From positions 1,488,001 through 1,552,000 of the forward strand of contig NZ_ARVV01000001.1 in the NCBI RefSeq assembly GCF_000385375.1: a stretch of DNA of 64,000 bases, read 5' to 3'. Position 1 is the first letter of the stretch, and every line of letters begins with the position of its first letter. The notes beneath the pieces were generated by a model. It was not told the origin of the DNA and made no database searches. It saw only the letters and a program-made list of their open reading frames with translations. The position numbers and the translations under genes were made by a program. Shown piece by piece: positions 56,638 through 64,000 of this stretch. This stretch comes from Methyloversatilis discipulorum. Its GTDB lineage: Bacteria; Pseudomonadota; Gammaproteobacteria; Burkholderiales; Rhodocyclaceae.

Positions 56638-56666
56638 ACGGCCCGCAACCGCGGGCCGTTTTTTTT
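56638..56666 (+). terminator. Rho-independent terminator of acnB
   Basis: Stem ACGGCCCGC-aacc-GCGGGCCGT followed by eight T residues, 25 bases past the acnB stop. Confidence 0.93.
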
Positions 56667-56832
56667 GCCTGTCGCACCGCGATTCCGGCGCCACGGCGGC
56701 GGCCGGACGGGCGTCTCGCGGCGAAATGCCGTGGCGAAGCGCATCGGCGGGAGGCGTGCGTCACGAAGTGTCGCTCATGTTGCAGCGCGATGGTGCCGTC
56801 AAGAACAGGACCGAATCCTGCGGGCCCCGCCC

Positions 56833-57633
56833 ATGACGCCTGACCTGTTCAATCTCGACGTGCTGCTGGTCGAACCCTCCTCGACGCAGACACGCATCAT
56901 CCGCGAGCGCGCGGCGGCGGTCGGCATCATGAAGATCCGCGAGGCCGATGGCGTGCAGTCTGCACTGGCGGCGATGTCCGCCAAGGTGCCGGATCTGGTG
57001 ATCAGTGCGCTCTACCTGCCGGACGGTGACGGCACCGAACTGGTCCAGGCGATGCGCAATACGGTCGAACTGCAGCAGGTGGCCTTCGTACTGGTGTCCA
57101 GCGAAACCCGGCCGCAGGCGCTCGATGCGGTGCGCCAGTCCGGCGTCTGCGGCATCCTGCCCAAGCCCTTCACCAGCGCGCAGCTGCAGCGGGTGCTGTC
57201 GGCAACCCTGGACTTCCTCGCCGACGACACGTCGCCGGACGAAGACATCGACTACGACGCGCTGCGCGTACTGCTGGTCGATGACAGCGGCAATGCGCGC
57301 CGCTTCATGCGCCGCGTGCTGGAGAACATGGGGCTCAGCGACATCGTCGAGGCCAGCGATGGCAGCGAAGCCGTGAAGCTGCTGGACCAGACCCTGTTCG
57401 ACCTCGTCGTGACCGACTACAACATGCCGGAGATGGACGGACAGGCGCTGGTCGAATACGTGCGCCAGCAGAGCTGGCAGGCCTCGGTGCCCATCCTGAT
57501 GGTGACCAGCGAATCCGACATGGGGCGTCTGGCAGCGGTCGAGCAGGCGGGCGTGTCGGGCATCTGCGACAAGCCCTTCGAGCCGGCCACCATACGCGCA
57601 CTGCTGAAGAGCGCGCTGCGGCACACCGCCTGA
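56833..57633 (+). CDS. Response regulator with two receiver domains, first one degenerate
   Basis: 266 aa from the ATG at 56833. Receiver 1 (about 8-125) has VLLVEPS in place of the acidic pair and Ala59 (VISALYLPDGDG) where the phospho-acceptor Asp should be, but keeps LPKPF. Receiver 2 (about 142-262) is complete: VLLVDDS, VVTDYNMPEMDG with the acceptor Asp, and CDKPFEP. There is no output domain. It is CheY-like; a phospho-relay or motility role is plausible given the chemoreceptors in the window. It lies after the acnB terminator and converges with aroG. Confidence 0.9.
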   Translation: MTPDLFNLDVLLVEPSSTQTRIIRERAAAVGIMKIREADGVQSALAAMSAKVPDLVISALYLPDGDGTELVQAMRNTVELQQVAFVLVSSETRPQALDAVRQSGVCGILPKPFTSAQLQRVLSATLDFLADDTSPDEDIDYDALRVLLVDDSGNARRFMRRVLENMGLSDIVEASDGSEAVKLLDQTLFDLVVTDYNMPEMDGQALVEYVRQQSWQASVPILMVTSESDMGRLAAVEQAGVSGICDKPFEPATIRALLKSALRHTA

Positions 57634-57640
57634 GCAGGCC

Positions 57641-58723
57641 TCAGCCGGCAGCCATCCGGCGCTTCAGCGCCGGACCGGCGGTGGCGGCCAGGTCGCGCAG
57701 CATGCGCTCGGTGGTCGCCCAGTCCACACAGCCATCGGTGACCGAACAGCCGTAGCGCAGTTGCGACAGGTCCTTCGGAATCGGCTGGTTGCCCGCTTCG
57801 AGGTGGCTTTCGATCATGACGCCGACGATGGAGCGGTTGCCGTCGCGGATCTGTCCCGCCACGTCGGCCAGCACCAGCGGCTGCATTTCCGGCTTCTTGA
57901 ACGAGTTTGCGTGCGAACAATCGACCACGATATTGGGCGGCAGACCGGCCTTGATCAGCGCCTGTTCGGCCAGCGCGATGCTGACCGAATCGTAGTTCGG
58001 CCGACCCGCTCCACCGCGCAGCACCAGATGACCGTGCGGATTGCCGCGCGTGCGGATGATGCTGGAGCGGCCATAACGGTTGATGCCGAGAAAGCTGTGC
58101 GGGCGCGAGGCGGAAATGATGCCGTTGATCGCCGCGTCGAGGTCGCCGTCGGTGGCGTTCTTGAAGCCCACCGGCGTCGACAGCCCGCTGGACATTTCGC
58201 GGTGCGTCTGCGATTCCGAAGTGCGCGCGCCGATCGCCGTCCATGAGATCAGATCGCCCAGATACTGCGGCGAGATCGGGTCCAGCGCCTCGGTCGCCGC
58301 CGGCAGGCCCAGTTCGGCCACGTCGAGCAGGAAGCGGCGCGCCAGGCGCATGCCTTCCTCGATCTGGAAGCTGTCGTCCATGAAAGGGTCGTTGATATAG
58401 CCCTTCCAGCCGACCGCGGTGCGCGGCTTCTCGAAATACACGCGCATCACCAGCAGCAGCGCGGGCGACAGTTCGTCCGACAGGGCGCGCAGCCGGCGTG
58501 CGTAGTCCATGCAGGCCTGCGGGTCGTGCATCGAGCAGGGGCCGACCACGACGAACAGGCGCGGATCGGTCCGCTCCAGGATGGCGCGCACCGCCTCGCG
58601 GCCGGCCCGCACGGCCGCTTTCGCCGCTTCGCTGAGCGGCGCTTCGCTCTTGATGTCGCCCGGTGCCGGCATCACCGAAAAGCTCTCGATGCGGCTGTCT
58701 TCGAGTGTGGTGTCGGTGTTCAT
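57641..58723 (-). CDS. aroG: 3-deoxy-7-phosphoheptulonate synthase (class I DAHP synthase)
   Basis: Condenses PEP and erythrose 4-phosphate, the first step of aromatic amino acid synthesis. 360 aa, AroG/AroF/AroH type I-alpha. FVVVGPCSMHDP with the metal Cys, RVYFEKPRTAVGWKG (PEP site), GARTSESQTHREMSSG, GFKNATDGD, the His of DCSHANSFK and YGCSVTDGCVDWATTE are all present. The feedback specificity (Phe, Tyr or Trp) cannot be stated, so the symbol is the generic choice. Confidence 0.94.
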   Translation of the reverse strand: MNTDTTLEDSRIESFSVMPAPGDIKSEAPLSEAAKAAVRAGREAVRAILERTDPRLFVVVGPCSMHDPQACMDYARRLRALSDELSPALLLVMRVYFEKPRTAVGWKGYINDPFMDDSFQIEEGMRLARRFLLDVAELGLPAATEALDPISPQYLGDLISWTAIGARTSESQTHREMSSGLSTPVGFKNATDGDLDAAINGIISASRPHSFLGINRYGRSSIIRTRGNPHGHLVLRGGAGRPNYDSVSIALAEQALIKAGLPPNIVVDCSHANSFKKPEMQPLVLADVAGQIRDGNRSIVGVMIESHLEAGNQPIPKDLSQLRYGCSVTDGCVDWATTERMLRDLAATAGPALKRRMAAG

Positions 58724-58820
58724 GATCAGTCTCCCCGTTTGTCATGCCAGTCAACGCCGACCGGCGCGTGCTGTCAATCGCGCCGGTCAAGGAAAGCGTG
58801 AATGGCGGGCGGAGACCGCG

Positions 58821-59933
58821 TCAGTGCATGGCGTGCCGGGTGCCGTTCCAGCGCACGCGGTAGATCGCGTCCGCGGCGTCGTCGGACACCAGCAGGGAAC
58901 CGTCGGGCAGTACCAGCACGTCGGCCGGCCGGCCGGACACCGCGCCGTTGCGGCCGAGGAAGCCTTCGACGAAGGGGGTGTAGCTGGTGACCGTATCGCC
59001 GTCGAGCCGCGCCACCATGACGCGGTAGCCGTCGCGCACGCTGCGGTTCCACGAACCGTGTTCGGCGATGAACACCGCGCCGCGATACTCGTCCGGGAAC
59101 TGCGATCCGGTGTAGAAGCGCATGCCCAGCGGCGCCACGTGGGCGCCGAGCCGCAGCACCGGCGGCGTGTAGTCGGCGCAGGACCGGCCCTTGCCGAATT
59201 CCGGATCGGCGATGTTGCCGCCGTGACAGTAGGGGTAACCGAAGTGCTGGCCGGCCTTGCTGACGCGGTTCAGCTCGCAGGGCGGCGTGTCGTCGCCCAT
59301 CCAGTCGCGGCCGTTGTCGGTGAACCACAGCTCGCCGGTCTTCGGATGCCAGTCGAAACCTACGGTGTTGCGCACGCCGCGCGCGTAGATTTCCAGTCCG
59401 CTGCCATCCGCATTCATGCGCATGATGTTGGCAAAGCCGTCCTTGTCGCGGTCGCAGATGTTGCACGGTGCGCCGACCGGCACGTAGAGCCTGCCGTCCG
59501 GACCGAAGGCGATGAACTTCCAGCCGTGCGCGCTTTCCTTCGGGAAGCGGTCGCTGACCAGCACCGGCTTGGGCGGCGCGGCCAGCTTGTCGTCGATGGC
59601 CGGCAGTTTGACGATGCGGTCCAGCGAGGATACGTACAGGTCACCCTTGTGCCAGGCGACGCCGACCGGCATGTTCAGCTGGCTGGCAATCCTGACCGCC
59701 TTGCCGGCCTTCATCGTCGCCGGGTCGAAAGCGACGGCGCTGACATGGCCGGCGCGCGAGCCGACGTACAGCCGGCCGGGCGCGCCCAGCGTCATCGCAC
59801 GCGGATTGTCGACCTGTGCCCACAGCTCTATCGTGAATCCGGGCGGCACGCGCAGCTTTTCCAGCGCGGTTTCGGCGTGGGCGAGGGCGGAGCCGAGCGA
59901 AAGCGCGCCGGCGAGCAGGAGGCTTCGTATCAT
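58821..59933 (-). CDS. Exported sorbosone/glucose dehydrogenase-type beta-propeller
   Basis: 370 aa from the ATG at 59933 (an ATG at 59942 adds three residues). Signal peptide MIRSLLLAGALSLGSALAHA precedes a six-bladed PQQ-dependent sugar dehydrogenase-like propeller. RLYVPVGAPCNICDRDKDG, GVRNTVGFDWHPKTGELWFTDNG, FGYPYCHGG and FIAEHGSWNRS are signatures of the L-sorbosone dehydrogenase group. It would oxidise an aldose or similar compound in the periplasm. PQQ-synthesis genes are not in the window. It is divergent from the EEP-family gene. Confidence 0.85.
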   Translation of the reverse strand: MIRSLLLAGALSLGSALAHAETALEKLRVPPGFTIELWAQVDNPRAMTLGAPGRLYVGSRAGHVSAVAFDPATMKAGKAVRIASQLNMPVGVAWHKGDLYVSSLDRIVKLPAIDDKLAAPPKPVLVSDRFPKESAHGWKFIAFGPDGRLYVPVGAPCNICDRDKDGFANIMRMNADGSGLEIYARGVRNTVGFDWHPKTGELWFTDNGRDWMGDDTPPCELNRVSKAGQHFGYPYCHGGNIADPEFGKGRSCADYTPPVLRLGAHVAPLGMRFYTGSQFPDEYRGAVFIAEHGSWNRSVRDGYRVMVARLDGDTVTSYTPFVEGFLGRNGAVSGRPADVLVLPDGSLLVSDDAADAIYRVRWNGTRHAMH

Positions 59934-60002
59934 GGTGGTCATCCCGTCATCAGATGCGGAATCGACCGGCCTGCGGCGCCGGTGTTCCGCAGTGGAGCGA
60001 AC

Positions 60003-60854
60003 ATGAAGCTGGTCAGCTGGAACATCCAGTGGGCGCGCGGCTGCGACGGCCGCGTCAGCACCGGGCGTATCGCCGACATCGTGCGTGCCTGGGGCGACGC
60101 CGACGTGATCTGCCTGCAGGAGGTGGCGGTCGGTTTCGACACCTTGCCCGGAATGCAGGGCGAGGACCAGGTGAAGCAGTTCCGCGCGCTGTTTCCGGAC
60201 TTTACCGCGGTCTTTGCGCCGGGCAGCGACCGCCTCGGCGACGATGGCCGGCGCCTGCAGTTCGGCAACCTGACGCTGTCGCGCCTGCCGGTGCTCGCTG
60301 TCTGGCGCCGTCTGCTGCCGTGGCCGGCCGACGACAGCGTACCCGGCATGCAGCGCGCGGTGGCGGAAGTGACCGTCGCGACCCCGAGCGGACCGCTGCG
60401 CGTGCTGAACACGCATCTTGAGTACTACTCGGCAATCCAGCGCATGGCGCAGGTGGAGGCCCTGCGTGCACTGTCCGCCGAGGCGCTGGCCCACCTGCGC
60501 GCGCCACCGCGGAGCAAGGACACGAACCCGGCTTTCCTGCCGCCGCCGCGGCCCGCGGCGGCGCTGCTGTGCGGTGATTTCAACTGCGAGCCGCACTGTG
60601 CGGAACACGCGCGGCTGACTGCGCCGGCCGACGAAGCGGGCGCCGACTGGATCGATCTGTGGACGCACTGCCATGGCAACCGGCCGCACGCGCACACCGT
60701 CGGCCTGCATGGTGCCGACTGGCCCGATCATCCTTACTGCTGCGATTTCGCTCTGGCGACGCCGGCATTGCTGCCGCGCGTGATCGGCATCGATGTGAAC
60801 GCCTGCACGGACGCCTCGGATCATCAGCCCCTGCGGGTGGAACTGCGCGACTGA
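60003..60854 (+). CDS. Endonuclease/exonuclease/phosphatase-family hydrolase
   Basis: 283 aa, starting MKLVSWNIQWARG with the family's first Asn. VICLQEV has the metal Glu, VLNTHLEYYS the catalytic His region, LLCGDFNCE the Asp/Asn pair, and the C-terminal ASDHQPLRVEL the final His. Members cleave phosphodiester or phosphomonoester bonds (DNA, nucleotides, inositol phosphates, lipids). No signal peptide is present, so it is probably cytoplasmic. The natural substrate is unknown. Confidence 0.88.
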   Translation: MKLVSWNIQWARGCDGRVSTGRIADIVRAWGDADVICLQEVAVGFDTLPGMQGEDQVKQFRALFPDFTAVFAPGSDRLGDDGRRLQFGNLTLSRLPVLAVWRRLLPWPADDSVPGMQRAVAEVTVATPSGPLRVLNTHLEYYSAIQRMAQVEALRALSAEALAHLRAPPRSKDTNPAFLPPPRPAAALLCGDFNCEPHCAEHARLTAPADEAGADWIDLWTHCHGNRPHAHTVGLHGADWPDHPYCCDFALATPALLPRVIGIDVNACTDASDHQPLRVELRD

Positions 60855-60911
60855 AGCGCAGTCATCAGATCAGGACAGTTGCGGAAGGATCGTCAAGGCG
60901 TGCGGCTGCGG

Positions 60912-61109
60912 TCAGGCGATGTCGTCGGGATCGAGCAGACGCTCTATCGTGGCGATGCGATCGCGCAACAATAGTTTTCGTTTCTTCAGCCGTCGCAGCA
61001 GCAGTTCGTCGCGCGACTGCACGTCATGCAGGTCGGCGATGGCCTGATCAAGGTCACGGTGTTCGGCGCGAAGCGCGTCCAGCGTGGCGCGCAGTTCCTG
61101 TTCTTCCAT
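60912..61109 (-). CDS. YdcH family protein (DUF465)
   Basis: 65 aa, almost all one charged helix able to form a coiled coil: LRAEHRDLDQAIADLHDVQ, then the conserved LLLRRLKKRKLLLRDRIATIE. This is the short YdcH/DUF465 family found widely in proteobacteria; its role is not established. It stands alone between the EEP-family gene and the small conserved gene at 61342. Confidence 0.85.
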   Translation of the reverse strand: MEEQELRATLDALRAEHRDLDQAIADLHDVQSRDELLLRRLKKRKLLLRDRIATIERLLDPDDIA

Positions 61110-61341
61110 GCCTGGCGCACTGCCGGGCGGCGGCGCCTACTCCGTTTCGGGGACAGGCCCGGATGTTAGGTGTCACACAGCGGGGGCGCAAGCGCCCTTC
61201 AGCAAAGCAGTACCCGGCCGTTAGTTCACTTGAAAGGCGGCGGGTGTGCCCCATCTGTACTGCAGGGACGCGGTGCAGGAAGCTGCGGCGGGCATTCTGC
61301 CGTTGCGTGTTGTACAGCCGCACCAGCCAAGGAGAACCATC

Positions 61342-61581
61342 ATGCACATCATGTTCAACAATCCGCTGGTCTATGTGGTCGAGTACGCAGGTCTGGAAGC
61401 CGTCGAGGTGATCGACAAGCGCATCGGTCGTGGCGCCCTGATCCGCGACGACGCAGCACGCCGTTTCCGTGAGGAACTGAAGGAACTGGTCGATCACGAC
61501 GAAGAGGTCGGGCCGGAAGAGTTCGATGCCTTCATGGGGCCGTGGGAGGCGCTGCTGACGCAGCCGGCGATCTACCACTGA
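61342..61581 (+). CDS. BTH_I0359 family protein (DUF3567)
   Basis: 79 aa from the ATG at 61342, preceded by AAGGAGAACCATC. MHIMFNNPLVYVVEY, EVIDKRIGRGALIRDDAARRF and EEFDAFMGPWEALLTQPAIYH are typical of DUF3567, a small cytosolic family largely restricted to betaproteobacteria. No function is known. The 232-base upstream gap holds no clear promoter that I could identify. Confidence 0.85.
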   Translation: MHIMFNNPLVYVVEYAGLEAVEVIDKRIGRGALIRDDAARRFREELKELVDHDEEVGPEEFDAFMGPWEALLTQPAIYH

Positions 61582-61673
61582 CGCAACCACCGGCCGCCCG
61601 CGGTGTTTCGCCGCAGGCGGCCGCTTCGGTAAGATGCGTGTCCGCAGAACCTGCACGCAGCATCCGCATTCCG

Positions 61674-62216
61674 ATGAGCAAGGCCTTCACCAAGGAAACC
61701 GACACCGAAGAGGACGATCCCGAATCGGTCAGTGCGCTGCCACCGGGCAGCAAGAACTACATGACGCTCGCCGGCTACGGCCGTCTGCGGGCCGAACTCG
61801 ACGAACTGGTGCGCAGCGAGCGCCCACGCATCGTCGAAACTGTCGCCTGGGCCGCCTCTAACGGCGACCGCTCCGAGAACGGCGACTACATCTACGGCAA
61901 GAAGCGGCTGCGCGAGATCGATCGCCGCATCCGTTTCCTGATCAAGCGGCTCGAGTCGGCCACCGTGGTCGACCCCAGGGAACAGCAGAACCCGGAACAG
62001 GTGTTCTTCGGCGCCACCGTCGATTACGAGGACGAGGACGGCCCGCACACCGTGCAGATCGTCGGCGTCGACGAAGCCAATGCATCCGACGGTCGCATTT
62101 CGTGGATATCGCCGCTCGCCCGCGCGCTGCTCAAGGCGCGCGAGGGCGACACCGTGCGCTTCCAGAGCCCGGCCGGACTGCGCGAGATCGAGGTGACCGA
62201 GGTGCGCTACGAGTGA
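61674..62216 (+). CDS. greB: Transcript cleavage factor GreB
   Basis: Rescues backtracked RNA polymerase by stimulating transcript cleavage. 180 aa from the ATG at 61674. An acidic N-terminal extension (about 1-25) is longer than in E. coli. The coiled-coil tip SNGDRSENGDYIYGKKRLREID carries the catalytic acidic residues D65 and E68 and is GreB-like (YGKKRLREID), not GreA-like. The C-terminal FKBP-like domain ends REIEVTEVRYE. The next gene's GTG overlaps its stop codon. Confidence 0.95.
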   Translation: MSKAFTKETDTEEDDPESVSALPPGSKNYMTLAGYGRLRAELDELVRSERPRIVETVAWAASNGDRSENGDYIYGKKRLREIDRRIRFLIKRLESATVVDPREQQNPEQVFFGATVDYEDEDGPHTVQIVGVDEANASDGRISWISPLARALLKAREGDTVRFQSPAGLREIEVTEVRYE

Positions 62217-62581
62217 GTGCAGTTCCGCACGTCCGGCTCGTTGCGCGCCTGTTGCTGGCGGCATTGCTTGCGCTGCCGGCGGCGCCGGTGCTGGCGCAAC
62301 TGCTTGCGCGCAGCGCAGGTGTGGCGCTGGCCGCCGATGTCTGCAGCGTTGCCCGCCCGGGCGACGACGGAGTGCCGGCGCCGCTCCAGCACGCAGGCGC
62401 GCATTGCCATTGGTGCTGCCCGCTTGGCGATGCCCTGCCGGTCATCCGCTTTGCGACGCCGACTGTGGCGTTCGCGGACGGGCAGGCGAATCCGCCTCCG
62501 GCGGGGGAGCGCCGCAGCGATGCCTGCGGCATGCGGCCGGAGCCGAGGGCGCCGCCCGGGTGTCTGGCCCAGCGGGCCTGA
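62213..62581 (+). CDS. DUF2946-type exported small protein
   Basis: 122 aa from a GTG at 62213 that overlaps the greB stop (GTGA). A hydrophobic N-terminal segment (LVARLLLAALLALPAAPVLA) acts as signal or anchor. The short Cys/His motif AHCHWCCPLGDA corresponds to the HC..C motif of DUF2946, a family often found beside copper-handling genes. A PCu(A)C chaperone gene follows 84 bases downstream. Assignment is tentative because the rest is low complexity. Confidence 0.65.
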   Translation: MSAVPHVRLVARLLLAALLALPAAPVLAQLLARSAGVALAADVCSVARPGDDGVPAPLQHAGAHCHWCCPLGDALPVIRFATPTVAFADGQANPPPAGERRSDACGMRPEPRAPPGCLAQRA

Positions 62582-62665
62582 TCCGCACATCGAATCCTCG
62601 TGACGCGTCAGCCGGTCATTCCGGTGCCTCTCGCGTCATCGTTCCGCCTTTTCCGGAGTACAGAA

Positions 62666-63115
62666 ATGAAATCCATCCTGACCGCCTCCCTGCTTTCCAT
62701 CGCCTGCAGTGCCGCCCTGGCCGGCGTCACCGTCAAGGACGCGTGGGTACGAGCGACCGTGGCCGAACAGAAGGCCACCGGCGCCTTCATGCACATCACC
62801 GCGCCGAAAGCGGCGCGCCTCGTCGGCGTCCGCTCGCCGGTGGCCGGCGTTGCCGAAATCCACGAAATGTCGATGAACAACAACGTGATGCGCATGCGCG
62901 CCATTCCTGCGATCGATCTGCCGGCCGGTAAAGCGGTCGAACTCAAGCCGGGCGGTTTCCACCTGATGCTGATGGACCTGCGTGCGCCGCTGGTGGACGG
63001 GCAGACCGTGCCGCTGAGCCTGACCGTCGAAACGGCCGACGGTCAGCGTGAGACCGTGGAAATCAGCGCCCCGGTGCGTCCGCTCGGCGCCGCCGCCTCG
63101 CACGATCACCACTGA
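62666..63115 (+). CDS. PCu(A)C-type periplasmic copper chaperone
   Basis: 149 aa. Signal peptide MKSILTASLLSIACSAALAG, then a cupredoxin-like domain with the exact copper site of the family: His66, ten residues, Met77, twenty-one residues, His99-x-Met101 (IHEMSM, MRM, HLML). A His-rich tail (SHDHH) may bind additional metal. Such proteins deliver Cu(I) to the CuA/CuB centres of cytochrome c oxidase in the periplasm. The usual partner genes (Sco) are not next to it; DUF2946 precedes it. Confidence 0.93.
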   Translation: MKSILTASLLSIACSAALAGVTVKDAWVRATVAEQKATGAFMHITAPKAARLVGVRSPVAGVAEIHEMSMNNNVMRMRAIPAIDLPAGKAVELKPGGFHLMLMDLRAPLVDGQTVPLSLTVETADGQRETVEISAPVRPLGAAASHDHH

Positions 63116-63250
63116 GCAAGCCCCCTCCGCACTCGCTGCCGGCGCCATCAGGGCGCCGGCAGTCCCGCCTCAGCTGTCCTCCGTTCTCGCCGCTGCACCC
63201 CCTCGTCTCCGGGATTTCCTCCCGCATCTGCGTCTGTTCAACTGTACAGA

Positions 63251-63277
63251 TAAAGTTAATTAACCGTACGCCTAAAG
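63251..63277 (+). promoter_or_regulatory. FliA-like promoter elements upstream of the last gene
   Basis: TAAAGTTA (63251-63258), 11 bases and GCCTAAAG (63270-63277) fit the FliA spacing with a perfect GCC start of the -10 box. A second perfect -35-like TAAAGTTT begins at 63273, with TTCGTAAT 11 bases later. Both lie in the 255-base gap before 63371. Confidence 0.4.
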
Positions 63278-63370
63278 TTTTGTCCTCAGGGTTCGTAATC
63301 CTTCGCAGCAGGTGGACGCTGACAGCCTTGTCGGGCCGGACTTTCGCAATACAACTCACACAAAACTGTC

Positions 63371-64000
63371 ATGAATTCGAATTCCAGAATGGGCGATCCG
63401 GCGGTTTCCAGGGTGCTGGACGTGAGCACACTCGGCCGGCCGGTGCATCGACTGGATGCCTTCGCCGACCGGCTGACCAAGGATCTGGCCGAAGCGCTCC
63501 GTAGCGGCATCAACCGTCGCTACCGCGCCGGCTTCGATCTGCGTGCGCTGAGCTTCGATCAGGCCGCACAGCCGGGAAAGCCGATCCGCTGGGCCGCCTA
63601 TGCAGGCCCGGCCGGCCGCATCCTTTTCGCCGCCGAGCGACCGCTGGTGCTGACCTTGCTGGGCTATCGCTTCGGTCTGTTCGGACGCGATGGCGCGTCG
63701 GCGCCCGCAATCCCCGAGGTCGCGGGTCGCGAGACGGCGACCGAGGAACGCGTCGCCGCTGGCCTTGGCGAGGAACTGATCACCGTGGTGGCTGCGCGCA
63801 TCGCGGCCGGCGATCCGGAACGAGCGCTCGATGTCGTCGCACCGCCGGCATTTGTCGTGACGCCCGCCGCACCGCCCGCACCGGGCGCATGGACCTTGAC
63901 CTGCACGGTTGCCGATCCCTTGCTCGGCGAGGACTGCCACATGTGGTTCGTGCTCGACGACGCCTGCATGGACAGCTTGCTGCGCGGTCTCGCGCCGCCT
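63371..64000 (+). CDS. Unrecognised protein, truncated by the window edge
   Basis: 210 residues are visible from the ATG at 63371 (MNSNSRMGDPAVSRVLD) and the frame is open to the end. The N-terminal TLGRPVHRLDAFADRLTKDLAEALR and a mixed alpha/beta region (IRWAAYAGPAGRILFAAERPLVLTLLGYRFG) with a Pro/Ala linker follow. By feel it resembles N-terminal parts of FliM/SctQ-type switch proteins, which would agree with the FliA-like promoter, but I cannot support that from motifs. No signal peptide is visible. Confidence 0.5.
   Translation, partial: MNSNSRMGDPAVSRVLDVSTLGRPVHRLDAFADRLTKDLAEALRSGINRRYRAGFDLRALSFDQAAQPGKPIRWAAYAGPAGRILFAAERPLVLTLLGYRFGLFGRDGASAPAIPEVAGRETATEERVAAGLGEELITVVAARIAAGDPERALDVVAPPAFVVTPAAPPAPGAWTLTCTVADPLLGEDCHMWFVLDDACMDSLLRGLAPP

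Noticed and set aside
53809..56694. A 961-codon open frame on the minus strand opposite acnB
   Set aside because: It is an antisense shadow created by the high-GC codon bias of acnB; the translation is rich in His, Arg, Val and Gly with no domain, and acnB is certain.
59934..60824. Upstream extension of the sorbosone-type dehydrogenase
   Set aside because: It runs antisense to the EEP-family gene; the signal peptide fixes the start near 59933-59942.

Overview
The window is GC-rich, densely coded chromosomal DNA of a Gram-negative, motile betaproteobacterium. Gene content (ClpS/ClpA, divergent icd/aceK, AcnB, a BTH_I0359-type small protein, an LPS glycosyltransferase cluster, FliA-type chemoreceptor promoters) and a complete formamidase plus short-chain amide/urea uptake operon suggest a Rhodocyclales/Methyloversatilis-like heterotroph or facultative methylotroph. 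That placement is inference from gene content; no rRNA gene is present. No prophage, insertion sequence, CRISPR array, tRNA or rRNA gene was recognised.

Layout. 1-8.6 kb: partial rraA, clpS-clpA, a cold-shock gene with a long leader, icd facing away from aceK-rluE, a DUF192 lipoprotein and pdxH. 8.6-17.4 kb: pgi with a TPR gene, a GT39-type membrane glycosyltransferase, rpmE, an ATP-grasp/alpha-E fusion overlapping a transglutaminase, and a renalase-like flavoprotein. 17.6-21.5 kb: two unusual chemoreceptors, a soluble FIST-MCP fusion and an Aer-like PAS receptor, the latter with a good FliA promoter. 21.5-28.5 kb: mnmC, lysS, a guanidinium exporter gene under a guanidine-II riboswitch, and a divergent norR/hmp nitric oxide module with a sigma-54 promoter. 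28.5-29.7 kb: an array of REP elements and an LpxH-like phosphatase.

29.7-43.5 kb is the most distinctive block. A minus-strand operon encodes a binding protein, two permeases, two ATPases, formamidase FmdA, FmdB and an amide-type porin. Divergent from it lies a two-gene signalling module. It consists of a hybrid histidine kinase whose sensor is an entire NCS1-type permease followed by a Cys-rich cluster, and an overlapping LuxR-type response regulator. A second porin of the same family follows. The shared intergenic region carries a perfect 18-bp palindrome that could be the regulator's operator. The simplest model is that the permease-kinase senses an amide or urea-like nitrogen source and switches on uptake and hydrolysis.

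43.8-51.5 kb: a chlorite-dismutase-family haem protein, a DUF3047 exported protein and a translationally coupled LPS cluster (polysialyltransferase-like enzyme, O-antigen ligase, heptosyltransferase, GT4, membrane protein, TrmB-like methyltransferase). 51.6-64 kb: a small exported protein, a YkgJ protein, murB divergent from acnB, a two-receiver response regulator with a dead first receiver, aroG-type DAHP synthase, a sorbosone-type dehydrogenase, an EEP-family hydrolase, small conserved proteins, greB with copper-associated genes, and a truncated unrecognised gene behind FliA-like promoter sequences.
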